Positions 9,931-20,353 of a DNA stretch of 64,000 bases are shown here, in pieces (within the stretch, counting starts at the first letter, position 1; every line of letters begins with the position of its first letter). The translations under genes were made by a program, and so were the position numbers. The notes beneath the pieces are model-generated. The model ran no database searches. It was not told where the DNA came from and saw only the letters and a list, made by a program, of their open reading frames with translations. Source of the stretch: Macrothele yani (lineage: Eukaryota; Arthropoda; Arachnida; Araneae; Macrothelidae); NCBI GenBank assembly GCA_039090855.1, contig CM077011.1:37715501-37779500 (forward strand). Reading direction: 5' to 3'.

Positions 9931-10202
9931 ATCTTTAAGTTATATTTCAGCCCGAATGAACCACCACAAATTGAACAGATGAATCTGTTCGCAGTATGCA
10001 TGGTCACCGCGAAATATGAAAAATGCAGACCGCTAAATATAAATCAAAACAAGCAGAATTCTACCCGCCAAAAATGCGCTATTGCTCTGGCCTTTTACGC
10101 ACGCCAATTGGTTGCTTGCGTTTTTATTCCTGCCAATGAGACAACGGAGTGGATTTTCCAGCGTTTGTTCTGTTTCTGTACCCAGATGCTAGTCACGCCG
10201 GG

Positions 10203-10620
10203 CCTCATGGTATGGGGAGCGATTAGCTATCACTCTCGTACGAGTCTGATGTTTGTAAGGGGTTCACTGAATAGCAGTACGTACGTCAGCGACATCGTGC
10301 AGCCGGTCGTCCTGCCATTTTTATGTGCGATCCACCCACACTCCTCTCGGGCAATTCAACATGCTCCTGAGGCTGTTCATCAACTCCCTTGGCCAGCACG
10401 CTCTCCGGAATTGTCTCCAATCGAGGATGTTTGGGACTGGATCTGACAAAGACTCTTCCGCGGACCCCGGCAGGCATTGACCATCTCTGAATTAGGCGTC
10501 CAAGTTGAAAGCGCATGGAATGCTATCCCCCAGCGTGATATCCAGTATTTGTACAACCGATTGCATGCCAGATTGGACGCTTTCTGGAGGAGTTGCAACA
10601 CCTCATTAAAGTGTGCCTTC
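10203..10620 (+). pseudogene. Tc1-like transposase D, C-terminal half
   Basis: This continues the transposase interrupted at 8507: V-W-G-A-I-S-Y-H-S-R-T, then L-P-W-P-A-R-S-P-E-L-S-P-I-E-D-V-W (third catalytic region). The Q-Q-D-N-A-R-P-H segment with the second Asp is deleted, because I-H-P-H is followed directly by S-S-R-A-I-Q-H-A. A TGA at 10444-10446 breaks the frame before the C-terminal helix (L-Y-N-R-L-H-A-R-L). No clear right-hand inverted end was found beyond it. Confidence 0.8.
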
Positions 10621-10823
10621 TGTGCACTGTATACTCATTAAAAAGTAAAATAAACATTGAAACACTTCACACGTATGATAACTTTCCTTTTTTAACAAGT
10701 TGTTGCTACGACATAAATATCATAGATGCAGCTTCAATTTTTAATGGTGTTCGTTTTTCACTTTCCGGCAGTGAAGATTTAGTCGATAAGAGAAGTAACG
10801 ATTTTTCCTTTTTGTTTTGTTAG
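10621..10823. other. Intron sequence before troponin T exon
   Basis: Short AT-rich stretch ending in a pyrimidine-rich tract (TTTTTCCTTTTTGTTTTGTTAG) that serves as the acceptor at 10822-10823. Nothing else is seen. Confidence 0.6.
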
Positions 10824-10910
10824 GTGAAGCGTACAGAGAGACGAAAGGAAGAAGAAACGAAGCTGATGGCCCTCAGGAAAAACCAAGAAGAGCAAAGGAT
10901 TCGAGAAATG
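10824..10910 (+). CDS. Troponin T, internal exon (second in window)
   Basis: Twenty-nine codons, phase 0, with acceptor TTAG before 10824 and donor GTAAGATA at 10911. The peptide V-K-R-T-E-R-R-K-E-E-E-T-K-L-M-A-L-R-K-N then Q-E-E-Q-R-I-R-E-M is a charged helix. It matches the arthropod troponin T stretch in which K-R-x-x-R-A-E-E-E precedes K-K-Q-E-E-E-R-R-I-R-E. It joins in frame to the K-L-K-E-R-Q end of the exon at 2633-2746. The intron between them is 8077 bp. Confidence 0.85.
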
Positions 10911-11599
10911 GTAAGATATATGAATCACACTATATTAAGAATGTCTTCAAAATATCCCCGAGAGGATAATTTAGTCATATGTTTGAATATTTTGTGCCGT
11001 AAAAAAGCTGTAAATCATTCTCTATCGACATCCACCGTGACTCTTACTCTGAAATGTTTGAAGTCTGGGAACTTTGTGTCGCTATTGAGAAGATAATTGT
11101 GAAATATGCTGTCAGAGCAAATAATCTTCAAGCATAAAGAACAAAGTGTTTTCCGATAGTTGTTAGTGCCTGTTTATTGAATTTCATGTTTATCTGCATT
11201 TATTATTTTCTTTATACTGTGTGCGCCTTTTCCGAAGGCACTTCGTAGTTCCAGATGAAACAATTGAGTTGGGACGATTTGCAGAAGAGTTTATTGAAAT
11301 AATTTCATCTCCATGAATTTTGATAATTCGGACTCCATTTGAGCGGAAATGATTAAAAAGAGAATATTTCGCAAAATTGAAAAACATTTTTTTTAACAAA
11401 AGCGGATGCTACGGAATTCTAGAGTTAACAGGTCTTTTGATAAAAGACATATTATTAATAAGCGAAAAATATTTCAAGATATTTTAAAGTGTGTGATCAG
11501 TAATTTTCTTAAAAACAAAATATTTCTGAGACAGTCATCGTCGATGCTGATTTTTAAATATAATATATAACAGTAGAGATGCTGTAGCAAATGTAAATA
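10911..11599. other. AT-rich intron, no gene seen
   Basis: No repeat or gene that I can support. Element E follows at a TA at 11598-11599. Confidence 0.5.
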
Positions 11600-12520
11600 C
11601 ACTGCCCTACCATTAATATTCGTACACCTCCCTATTGATAGTGAATTCTATCCTACGCAGGCACCACGTCAGGACACAATTACAAATACGCTCTTTGGGC
11701 TATGATGAGACAATAGCAGGACTGTGAATGAAAGATACCAACATAAGAAATCGCTCCGAGTGTGACCTTTCATATTTATTAAGATTCCCAGGCCGACGGG
11801 TGATGATGTAATAATAAAATGGAGGCTAACTTTGCCTGAATCAGCTAAGAAACAACGTGGTAAACCTTCAAAGCTTACAGAGCATAATAGGAGAGTTCTG
11901 CGAAGGACTATCAGCTCAAAACGCAAATTCCCAGTCTCAAATCTTTTAAACATTATGTGAGACTATTGGAGCTGATGATAGCACCAGTCATCTACGATAC
12001 ATCTGCGGTATCTAAGAAAAACCACAGTCTACCAGTCTGGTGTTTTTTTTGGGTACCGCAGATGCTGGAAGAAGTGTACCTTCCGGATTATATCGCCCAG
12101 TTAATGAAGTTTGTTGATGACAGCGTGATGGTGTGGAGCTATTTTCCGCAGTTCCGCTTGAGCACATTAATCGTTTTGGGCAAAACCATAAATATTGAAT
12201 TCTTCCTAGACGTCCTGGACAATTATGCAATATCATCGTAGTCGCAGTACTTTGTAAAAGGCTCATAACTCTGTCAGCAGCACAATGCACCATGCCACCC
12301 TGCTTACGTTGTTGCACATTGGTTTGAGGATATGAGCGCCGAAAAATTTGACTGACCTGAGACCTATAGAGAATCTCTTGGACGAATTGGATCGTATGTT
12401 GTGTGGAAGACGAAACTGCGCAAGAAACAAAGTCCAAATGGCGGAAACTTACAAAAACCTAGTGGGGAGTATTGAATTAGAGGCATAAAGATTATCTACA
12501 GTACCCGAATATTGATACAA
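11600..12520 (+). pseudogene. Tc1-like transposon E with heavily decayed transposase
   Basis: The left end CACTGCCCTACCATTAATATT follows TA at 11598-11599. A weak match (CGAATATTGATAC) near 12500-12515 may be the right end. Coding traces on the + strand are in several frames: K-L-T-E-H-N-R-R-V-L-R-R-T-I near 11872, then V-D-D-S-V-M-V-W-S-Y-F near 12115, then Q-Q-H-N-A-P-C-H near 12275, then D-L-R-P-I-E-N-L-L-D-E-L-D-R near 12358. The second Asp (D-N-A-P-C-H) is His here. The family matches Tc1 elements with S-P-D-L-N-P-I-E-N-L-W. Confidence 0.7.
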
Positions 12521-12537
12521 TAAAACATCCTTAAAGA

Positions 12538-13440
12538 AAGATCCCGAATTGCAGACACCTCCATGTATCGAACTGTTTTGTTTCCCCAATCCCAAAATTT
12601 ATACGGTTATGTATATTTACCTCCAAATAGCGGATAAAGGCACTCAAATTATAAAATAAATAATAATTAGAGTTTCTTCCACTCTAATGTAAATAAATAA
12701 TAATTCGAATAACGGACACCTTCATTTAGCGGACAGTTTTGTGATTTCCAGTCCCGAAATATTTACGGTTATTTATATTTACCTCCAGCGGACCCCACGA
12801 ATAACAGACACCCCAATTTAGCGGACAGTTTTGTGATCTCCAGTCCCGAAATATTTACGGCTATTTATATTTACCTCCAGCGGACACCACGAATAACAGA
12901 CACCCCAATTTAGCGGACAGTTTTGTGATCTCCAGTCCCGAAATATTTACGGCTATTTATATTTACCTCCAGCGGACCCCACGAATAACAGACACCCCAA
13001 TTTAGCGGACAGTTTTGTGATCTCCAGTCCCGAAATATTTACGGCTATTTATATTTACCTCCAGCGGACCCCACGAATAACAGACACCCCAATTTAGCGG
13101 ACAGTTTTGTGATCTCCAGTCCCGAAATATTTACGGCTATTTATATTTACCTCCAGCGGACCCCACGAATAACAGACACCCCAATTTAGCGGACAGTTTT
13201 GTGATCTCCAGTCCCGAAATATTTACGGTTATGTATATTTACCTCCAGCGGACCCCACGAATAACAGACACCCCAATTTAGCGGACAGTTTTGTGATCTC
13301 TAGTCCCGAAATATTTACGGTTATTTATATTTACCTCCAGCGGACCCCACGAATAACAGACACCCCAATTTAGCGGACTGTTTTGTGATCTCCAGTCCCG
13401 AAATATATATATGGATATCTATATTTACCTCCTAATAGCG
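12538..13440 (+). repeat. 92-bp tandem repeat array related to a pogo-like terminus
   Basis: Units recur exactly every 92 bp (GACCCCACGA-type words at 12791, 12883, 12975, 13067 and on). Each contains CAATTTAGCGGACAGTTTTG, CCAGTCCCGAAATATTTACG and TTTACCTCC. The first units (12538-12780) are more diverged. The GGACA...CCAGTCCCG wording resembles the terminal sequence at 14340-14425, suggesting the array grew from a subterminal part of the same pogo-like element. Confidence 0.85.
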
Positions 13441-14425
13441 GACCTTCCCAATAAAGGACAGTGATATTAGTCATAAGACAGTTAAAACATGAACGTTCAA
13501 GGGAAAAAAAAAACATCGGCAAATTTTTGTCACAAAAATTTAATTTAGCTTCTTTGGACGGAAATATGGAACTTTTTGTCCTCCAGATCCCCATTACAAA
13601 AACTACTGGTTTGTGGTTTCAATATAGCCGATTTGTTTTTAGAAGTGGGCAAAACAGTTTCTTTGAAACAAATTGGAGTATTCGTTGTCAATCCAGAAGA
13701 GGATTTAGATTCCATTTACGTGTCTAAGCAGTGAAAGAAATGAAAACGGTTCCATTGCTGTTGATGAAGATCTAATATGTTTAAACGAAACATGTGCGCC
13801 CGTAACTTGCTTTGGAACCATCGGAGGAAAATTATTTGACAGAGGAAGTATCTGAGGCAGTTGCCGAAGAGGTGTGCGATTCTTTTAAAAACGCTGTAAA
13901 ATGTAGACAAAAGTTACAAACGTTTTTTGTAAACAAAGCTGAAACGGAGTAGATTAGCACTACTGAAAAAATTAAAAAATACATTTTGGAACACATGCTA
14001 CGAATTGCAAGAAATTCCCACGCTTTTATCAGATTTTTTCAGCCAAATAAAATAATGAGCGGTAAGTACGTGCGTTTTAAAATAAAAGGTGTAACATATT
14101 TTGTTGTTACGTACATACAGTATATTTAAACACACATCGAAATACGTACATTGTGTATACTGCATTTTGAAATGAAAGTACTGTACATGTCCTGAATGCA
14201 TCCAAATTGTTTCTTGCTGTGAAACAGTAGCAGAATAATAAAACATTTAATCAAAACATATCACTTTGATTATGCACTATACGTACCTATTTAGTACGAA
14301 GTTCTTGTATTGTGAGACTAGTTGTGCTCAGAAGTCAACCTTCCGAATAGCGGACACCTTCCAATAGCGAACAAATGTTGAAGTCCCAGTGTGTCGCCTA
14401 TTCAGAGGTTTAGTATGGCAGTGTA
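13441..14425 (+). pseudogene. pogo/Tigger-like element remnant
   Basis: A + strand frame ending at a TAG near 13951 reads E-E-N-Y-L-T-E-E-V-S-E-A-V-A-E-E-V-C then K-C-R-Q-K-L-Q-T-F-F. This fits the C-terminal tail of Tigger/pogo transposases, which end in a K-Q-T-K-I-S-D-F-F-type motif. Near 13615 an L-W-F-Q-Y-S-R-F piece may be the DNA-binding domain. The DDE core is missing. At 14335-14425 a terminus-like sequence reads AGCGGACACCTTCC, then GAAGTCCCAGTGTGTCGCC and a final AGAGGTTTAGTATGGCAGTG followed by TA, in keeping with pogo ends. Confidence 0.6.
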
Positions 14426-14649
14426 TACACTATGAGATTATGAACACAACCCAGATGAAGCTATTAGATATTGATAATTCCTCAGGTGATTTGAAAATGG
14501 TTTCCTCTTCAGAAAAATCAGATCAGATCAGATCATATGTCGAGGATTTTAGGAAGGGAGTGTCTGACCCCAGGTCTTAAACAACCCTTAGAAATAGGAA
14601 GCTAGGAGATTTGGGTTAGAATGCCCGATAAGAAAGTGACACGGAAGCG

Positions 14650-14845
14650 AGGTATAAAGAGGAAGGAAGACGCTCTTATTTATTACCGGGGGCCCAGCAC
14701 CCGGGGCCCGACGGCTTAACGAGCCCATCCGAAGCACGGCGGATATTTAGTGGTTCGAGCGTTCGTACCTGCCAGGGATCGAACCCGAGGTCTTCTCCGT
14801 GGCAGGCACGAACGTTGACCACTAGGCCACCCACGGGACCCAGAT
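14650..14845 (-). mobile_element. tRNA-derived SINE (family C), minus strand
   Basis: Read on the minus strand, the head has box A GGTGGCCTAGTGG and box B GGGTTCGATCCCTGG. The body follows with AATATCCGCCGTGC and GCTCGTTAAG. The same body words occur in the + copy at 19497-19660. No tail is clear. Confidence 0.7.
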
Positions 14846-14958
14846 AAATCAGGCGAAGAGAGTTGGCATTATAAAGCGAGCAACGTTTGTCGCTTTTACT
14901 AAGCGTTCCACATGGCTACTGCAATATAATCTCACAGAACGAAGCCCAACATTATGTA

Positions 14959-15968
14959 CAAGGGTTGTCCCAAAACATCTGAGAATGTTTTTACAAAAAA
15001 CATATGCGTACCTTCATTATGAAGGAAGTGGTCATCTCCTTTGAAATACTGTCCATTGTATCGAGTACAGGTTTCCCAACGTTCCTCCCACTTTTTGAAT
15101 GTCTTCTGGAATTCTTCTTCTGAAATGCTATTGAAGCACCCCTGCGCAGGTGTAATAAGTTGTTGATCAGTCTCAAACTGTCGTCCCCGTAATGTGTTTT
15201 TTAAAACGGGGAACAACCAGAAGTCACGTGGTGACAAGTCTGGACTATATACAGGTTGGGGCGTCAACTTATTATTCATTTTTTCAAATAAGAAACAACA
15301 GAGCGGCCTTGCTTTGGGCCGCACTTGAAAAGAAATGGAGAATCCAAGTTGAACAAACCCATTGCATGCCCAAATGCTCGGTTAAAATTCTGTGAATTGA
15401 TGATTTTGAAATATGAACCATATCTTCGATATCTCTAATTGATAGGAGTCTGTCTTGCCGTACAATTACGCCGATTGTGTTGATGTTTACCTCTGTGACA
15501 CTCATTGAAGACCTTCCTCTGTATACGCACGATTAAAGCCCCCGACTCACGACCATCCCTAAATTCTTTATGCCATCTATGAATTGTTGATTTTCCTAGA
15601 CATTCATCTTTGTTAGCCGTAACTCTTAATACGAAGATGTTATTGTAAGTCGTAAATTATTATAAATGTTATTATAAGTCGGTGTTATTATAAGATAGAC
15701 TTCTTAAGTCGTCAGCAAAATTTAATAGAGCATCTTTGTTCCTCTTTCACACACATCTTTTCGAAAAGTCAGCGCGAGAACACTCGTTAGGGGTTCACGA
15801 AACCAAGCTTATTAAACTACTCACTACCGATGACGCATGCGTGTTAGACAGGTGTGCCTGGTTGCTATGGTTACTACAACGATTATAGTTCTTTCGAGAC
15901 TCGTGCCAAATTCGAAGACAGTATTGCACATTTTTTATAAAAACATTCTCAGTTGTTTTGGGACAAGC
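14959..15968 (-). mobile_element. mariner element F with internal deletion
   Basis: The inverted ends share TTGTCCCAAAACA and TGAGAATGTTTTTA (left 14959-15000, right 15926-15968), with TA at 14957-14958 and 15969-15970. The length of about 1.0 kb is shorter than the usual 1.3 kb mariner. The transposase frame has lost the part between the helix-turn-helix and the third catalytic region. Confidence 0.85.
14990..15505 (-). pseudogene. mariner transposase F, core deleted
   Basis: Two minus-strand frames remain. The first (from 15505) reads R-Q-D-R-L-L-S-I-R-D-I then S-K-S-S-I-H-R-I-L-T-E-H-L-G, the second helix-turn-helix of mariner. The second reads P-V-Y-S-P-D-L-S-P-R-D-F-W-L-F-P, then L-R-G-R-Q-F-E-T, then E-E-F-Q-K-T-F-K-K-W-E-E-R-W, the third Asp region and C-terminus. 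The stretch with the first two catalytic Asps is absent, so the two are joined by a deletion near 15300-15360. Confidence 0.85.
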
Positions 15969-15970
15969 TA

Positions 15971-16895
15971 TGTACCAATTGACAAATAGGCTTGTACGTC
16001 AGCCTGATTACTAGCGTTTGATAGAGAACGAATTTTCGGACTCCACAATGCTGGGAAATACAGCCAGCGTTTTTCTAAAGATGGAGGCTGCAGCCATGTG
16101 ACAGTATTGCAAACAGTAGTTGCAAGGAGCTATATCCAGTCTCCAGGAAAGAGCTGGTTCTCTTCGGTGAAGGAGCAACGTACTATAACGGACAGATTTT
16201 CTCACAGCAGTCCAACTTCAAAATTAGCTACAATTAGTATGACGATTACATAAGCATAGCATTACCCAGATATCCTTTTAAAGAGCTCCCAAAGATATGT
16301 AGACGAAGCTTCTAGCAACAACACCTAAATTGCCGCTGACATCAAAAAGTAAGACATATGACGCCGGATTTTCACGTGTAATGAGGAAGTCTTTTCAATC
16401 CTTTCAGACACAGTTTTCAAAGCAGATCTACAGAAATGCAGAAAGTTAATGAAAAAAGAAATTCGTTTACTCACGGAAAAACTGCACATTATTTAAAACA
16501 GAGTGTTCTTCTGACTGAAAGGCACCAATTACAAAATTACTTCTTTTTTCAACTGGATTTATAAAACCTGTAAGACATTGGCAAATAGAAATTGCTACTT
16601 TCGCTCACTAATGTCAAAAATATGCGTCACGGAAAATCAGAACTGTAAACAAAATGCTCACCACTGAGTAAGTTATCAAGCAAAATGAATTTTTGCTTCT
16701 GATATCTTTCAATCGATCGAAGGAGAAGAAGCATGTACTCTGAGGAAAACATGATGCGAATGAGCGTCCTCTAGCGAAAAAACTGCAAGTTATATGAACA
16801 TGAAAATAGGCACAAAACCTTTTTACATAGTCAAAAGCATCCGAAGGATTTTTTACTTAGATTTTTAGGATGTCAAATTTTCTTGCAAATGCAAA
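15971..16895. other. AT-rich intron, no gene seen
   Basis: No recognisable repeat or coding sequence; ends at the TA before element C. Confidence 0.5.
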
Positions 16896-16897
16896 TA

Positions 16898-18322
16898 CAC
16901 TGCCGGAAAGTGAAAAAAGAACACCAAGAAGGAATTGGCGGACGATCATGAAATTGACATATGTTAATGGGGTCGAGTTTACGTAAGTGTGATGTTAATT
17001 TCAGGACCAACCGGTTAGCGCTTACGCCACAGCACGGCACAATATGCAAATTATCGTCGGTGATATTTAAGGAGTACGGCGAAGTGAATGTAATCAGTCG
17101 TCGGCGTACGGACACGTGCAAAGACTCTGAAGAAGCTGCAATGCCTGGACATGGAAGAAGTGTACGATTTCAGCAGTTATCGGACTTTGAGCGAGGTCGT
17201 CTAGTCGGACTCCGCGAGGCCGGGTGGTCGTATCGTTGTATTGCGGAGAGAATTGGATGGGAAGTATCGGTGGTGGTTCGATGGTGACGTACATGGTCCC
17301 AGGAACATTCTCACACGAGAAGACGTGGAACCGTGAGTCACAGACGGACAGATGAGCGGACCGATCGACGCATAAGAAGAGCGGCGTTGTCAAGCAGAAC
17401 ATCCACTGCGACGCAAATCCGAGCTGCCGTTGCACCTGAGGTGACAGTGCGAACAATCCGCAACCGTATACTGGATGCAGGACTACGTACACGTGTGCCT
17501 CTGGCATGTGTACCTCTGACTCCAGCCCACCGTCAGGAACGACTGCAGTGGTGTCGCCAACGTCTGCACTGGAGAACGCAATGACGATCTGTCGTTTTCA
17601 GCGATGAGAGAAGATTCTGCTTGGGAGCCTCCGATGGCCGTATGCGTGTTCGCAGACGCACAGGGGAGCATCTCCACCCTTCTTGCATCCGCCAGCGACA
17701 CACAGGGCCTACACCTGGTCTCCTGGTGTGGGGAACGATCAGCTATCACTCCCGTACACAACTAGTGTTTGTATTGGGTACGTTAAATAGCACCTCCTAC
17801 ATCAACAACATCATTCAGCCCGTTGTTGTGCCATTTGTAAGGTCGGTCCATCGTGGTGTTTTCCAGCAAGATAACGCACGCCCACACACGGCACGTGCAA
17901 CGCAACATGCACTTTAGGGTGTGAGACAACTTCCTTGGCCTGCACGTTCATCGGATTTGTCCCCCATTAAGCACGTGTGTGATTTTATGGGACAACGACT
18001 TATCCGGTCTCCATGGCCAGCCACGACCATCCCCGATTTACGCGTCCAGGTTGAGGATGCTTGGAACTCAATACCCCAAACGTACATCCAACATCTGTAC
18101 GACAGACTCCATGCCAGAATTGCACAGTGTGACGCAGTTCATGGCGATTCAACCTCGTACTAACCATGTTAAATGTTATTTTTCAGTTTACTAACAAATA
18201 CAGCTGTATTTTGCCATAATGTTTTGATCACGTTATCCTTTGTATTCCGTTATTATGCTGTATAAATTTCGTTGGTATCAGACGTCTCCTTCTTGGTGTT
18301 CTTTTTTCACTTTCCACCAGTG
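16898..18322 (+). mobile_element. Tc1-like transposon C (1425 bp, TA-flanked)
   Basis: The inverted ends are GAAAGTGAAAAAAGAACACC with AAGAAGGA (left, from 16898) and its reverse complement before 18322, with TA on both sides (16896-16897, 18323-18324). It carries a single transposase frame on the + strand and is related to copy D. Confidence 0.95.
17141..18163 (+). pseudogene. Tc1-like transposase C, one frame with three stops
   Basis: ATG at 17141 to TAA at 18163 is one uninterrupted register of 341 codons, the usual Tc1 transposase length. It is broken only by TGA (17285-17287), TGA (17582-17584) and TAG (17915-17917). Order: helix-turn-helix (F-E-R-G-R-L-V-G-L-R-E-A-G-W-S), S-V-V-F-S-D-E-R-R-F-C (first Asp), V-W-G-T-I-S-Y-H-S-R-T, V-F-Q-Q-D-N-A-R-P-H-T-A (second Asp), S-S-D-L-S-P-I-K-H-V (third region; P-D-L is S-D-L). 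Comparison with copy D shows both TGAs sit where it has Trp (TGG). Confidence 0.95.
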
Positions 18323-18324
18323 TA

Positions 18325-18949
18325 TATACGTTAACGCCCATCATTGTGAAAAAGTAGAAAATGCACTTAAAATAATCTTTATAACTGGAGCTATGTGATG
18401 GAAAATATTTTGACTTCCAGAAGCAGAGATATTAAAAAAAGGAATTTATGAATGTACGTTTGTTGCAGCAAAACTTTGAATTATTCACAGTGGTTAATGT
18501 TTGCAATTTTTTTCCATAAAGAGTAGCATAGAGTAGAAATATAATTTCTTTTTATTCCGAATTTTAGAAGCCAAGGTACGGTTACAAACAGAAATGACAA
18601 ATTAAGCCATCTAGCGGAATGTCTGTTCATTATGTAAAACTCAAAAATATATGAGAAATGTTTCCTGTAGTGAATGATATCCGATGTAAAAGAATTTTTC
18701 AAACCAGTCGTTCAGTAAAACGGATGTTTAGAGAAATAATACATATTTACTGGTGAGAGCCAGATATGGGTATGAAAAAAATCAAAACATTTGATATCCG
18801 ATGCAAAAAAATTTTCTAAAATTGATAATTGTACATAAATTGATTTCTGTCCATATCGCACACATTTTGATAGAACAACTTACTTTATTTGGACTTTCCA
18901 TGTTCTCGTATCTCTTTTAATGCCATTCTTTGTTTTTTTAAATCTCTAG
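18325..18949. other. Intron, no gene seen; splice acceptor at end
   Basis: AT-rich with two similar GATATCCGATG words (about 18677 and 18790). The T-rich tract and TCTCTAG at 18943-18949 form the acceptor for the next troponin T exon. Confidence 0.5.
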
Positions 18950-19135
18950 GAAGAAAAGAAAGCTCGAGATGCTGAAGCTAAGAGGAAGAGGCTCGAAGAG
19001 GCAGAGAGAAAAAGACAAGCAATGCAGGAAGCGTTGCAGAAGAAGGTCAAGGAGCCGGTCACTCCCAATTACGTTATCACCAGAAAGAACGAAGATGGAA
19101 CTTCAGGCACTCTGGTGCACACAATACTAGATAAA
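18950..19135 (+). CDS. Troponin T, internal exon (third in window)
   Basis: Sixty-two codons, phase 0, with acceptor CTCTAG and donor GTACGT at 19136. The first half, E-E-K-K-A-R-D-A-E-A-K-R-K-R-L-E-E-A-E-R then K-R-Q-A-M-Q-E-A-L, is the best conserved arthropod troponin T helix (R-R-L-E-E-A-E-K-K-R-Q-A-M in insects). The second half, P-N-Y-V-I-T-R-K-N-E-D-G-T, corresponds to the P-N-F-x-I-x-K-K linker. It then runs through L-V-H-T-I-L-D-K toward the troponin I/C-binding part. The linker is where lineages differ, so it may help place the species. Confidence 0.9.
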
Positions 19136-19295
19136 GTACGTGTGTGATGGCTACGCATAATTATCACTGTTTTATAAATGACAAAGACGGTTTACACCTG
19201 CACAACCTACTTGGTTAAGTGTTCTGATAACACTTTGGCTAATTAACAACTGAAGAATCAAAATGTATCAGTGGATAAACAAAGACCCCTCTTTC

Positions 19296-19402
19296 TACGT
19301 TTTCAACAGCACATAGCAACCTAAAAATTGTTGGTTCGGATCCCTAGCGGTGACCGAATAACAATTTTTCGGTTGCTATGTGTTGTTAAAAACGTAGAAG
19401 AG
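19296..19402. repeat. Imperfect inverted repeat (arms about 45 bp)
   Basis: CATAGCAACC-AAAAATTGTT (19311-19333) pairs with AACAATTTTTCGGTTGCTATG (19362-19384) and the flanking words extend the arms. The right arm plus downstream words also recur at 20084-20170, so this is a repeat-derived foldback. Confidence 0.7.
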
Positions 19403-19496
19403 CGATGTTATTCATTTTCTTTGTTTATTCACTGACGCCACGTATTTGGTGGATTTCCACTTTGGATCTCGCCCTTTGGATTTACTGCTGTAATTA

Positions 19497-19660
19497 ATCC
19501 GCGGATGGCTTAGTGGTTAGCGATTCAGACTATCGATGCAAGGTCCCCAGGTTCGATCCTGGGCTGATCTTTCAGAGATGGTGTGATTTACTAACAATCG
19601 CTGAATATCCGCCGTGCATCGGACGAGCACGTTAAGTGACGGCCCCCAGGCTGGACCCAC
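19497..19660 (+). mobile_element. tRNA-derived SINE (family C), plus strand
   Basis: Head with box A GGATGGCTTAGTGG and box B AGGTTCGATCCTGGG. The body has AATATCCGCCGTGC and GAGCACGTTAAG, shared with the minus copy at 14650-14845. The region up to about 19990 is possibly the rest of the repeat; its reading frame (19636-19986) has no recognisable protein. Confidence 0.75.
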
Positions 19661-20021
19661 TGGTTAAATGGATATCCTTTCCTATGCCCCCCCCCCTGAA
19701 ATTCTCTCACCCCTCTATGTGCAACATCGGACTTGTATGGTGGCGCCATCTACTGTACTCTAATCTCACTACAAACTGTTCTGTCAAAGTCGCTAGACTT
19801 GCTCTCATTCCTTCCGTTTTTATGTTCTGCCCAAAAAGCGATCTCGCTGTAGGTGGCTGGGACCTAAACTCTACTCACTGTGGACGGAAGTCCTACAAGA
19901 AAATGACAAATACTGTGTACTGCCCACCAGATGGAGACGTCTCAGTAGCTGAGCCCATCTTACGGATTTATGATGCCAGATGCTGACAGAAAAACATACA
20001 TAGCGCAGTGGATTGTTGGCC

Positions 20022-20175
20022 ACCGTGGCGTAAGACTAACGAGCTCGGCTGGATATCGAGAGATCTGGGATTCTGATCCACAGTGGTGACCGAATAACAA
20101 TTTTTCGGTAGCTATGTGTTGTTAAAAACGTGGAAAGAGCGATGTCTTTGTTCACTCACGCCACGTATTTGGAGG
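20022..20175 (+). mobile_element. tRNA-like SINE (family D) copy
   Basis: ACCGTGGCGTAAGACTAACG and GGGATTCTGATCC stand where box A and box B would be, followed by GTGACCGAATAACAATTTTT and GCTATGTGTTGTTAAAAACG, which also occur at 19355-19402. A degraded tRNA-headed repeat fits best. Confidence 0.5.
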
Positions 20176-20258
20176 ATTTTAATTTATCATTGGCAAATCG
20201 ATTTCTAAAAACTTTTTTTTCTAATTGAGGTACAAAATTGCTTTCTTTTTGTTGCTTG

Positions 20259-20353
20259 GTTTCATGTTCAGACTACTTTTGATCAACGATTAAAAGTAGT
20301 CTGAACATGAAACACTGATTTTTTTCTCTTTTAGCAAAGAAAAAAAATCAGTG
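20259..20353. repeat. Two adjacent perfect hairpins
   Basis: The first stem is 22 bp, GTTTCATGTTCAGACTACTT-TT (20259-20280) with its exact complement at 20292-20313 and an 11-nt loop. The second, about 15-16 bp, begins at 20313 (CACTGATTTTTTTCT) and closes at 20338-20353. They share a boundary. Confidence 0.9.

Larger units (their letters stand above)
8508..10193. mobile_element. Long-TIR DNA element (1686 bp) inserted in Tc1 copy D
   Basis: The ends are long inverted repeats of about 120-140 bp, at 8508-8648 and 10073-10193, both starting ACTAGC(G/A)TCTGGG read inward. They share blocks such as ATCCACTCCGTTGTCTCATT and CGCAAGCAACCAATTGGCGT. The flanks are 9-bp direct repeats, CGCGCCGGG (8499-8507) and CACGCCGGG (10194-10202), with one mismatch. 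Long TIRs plus a 9-bp duplication fit Mutator-like (MULE) elements; hAT would give 8 bp and short TIRs. No transposase is seen inside, so it is non-autonomous. It carries a SINE-A fragment and a SINE-B foldback. Confidence 0.75.
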
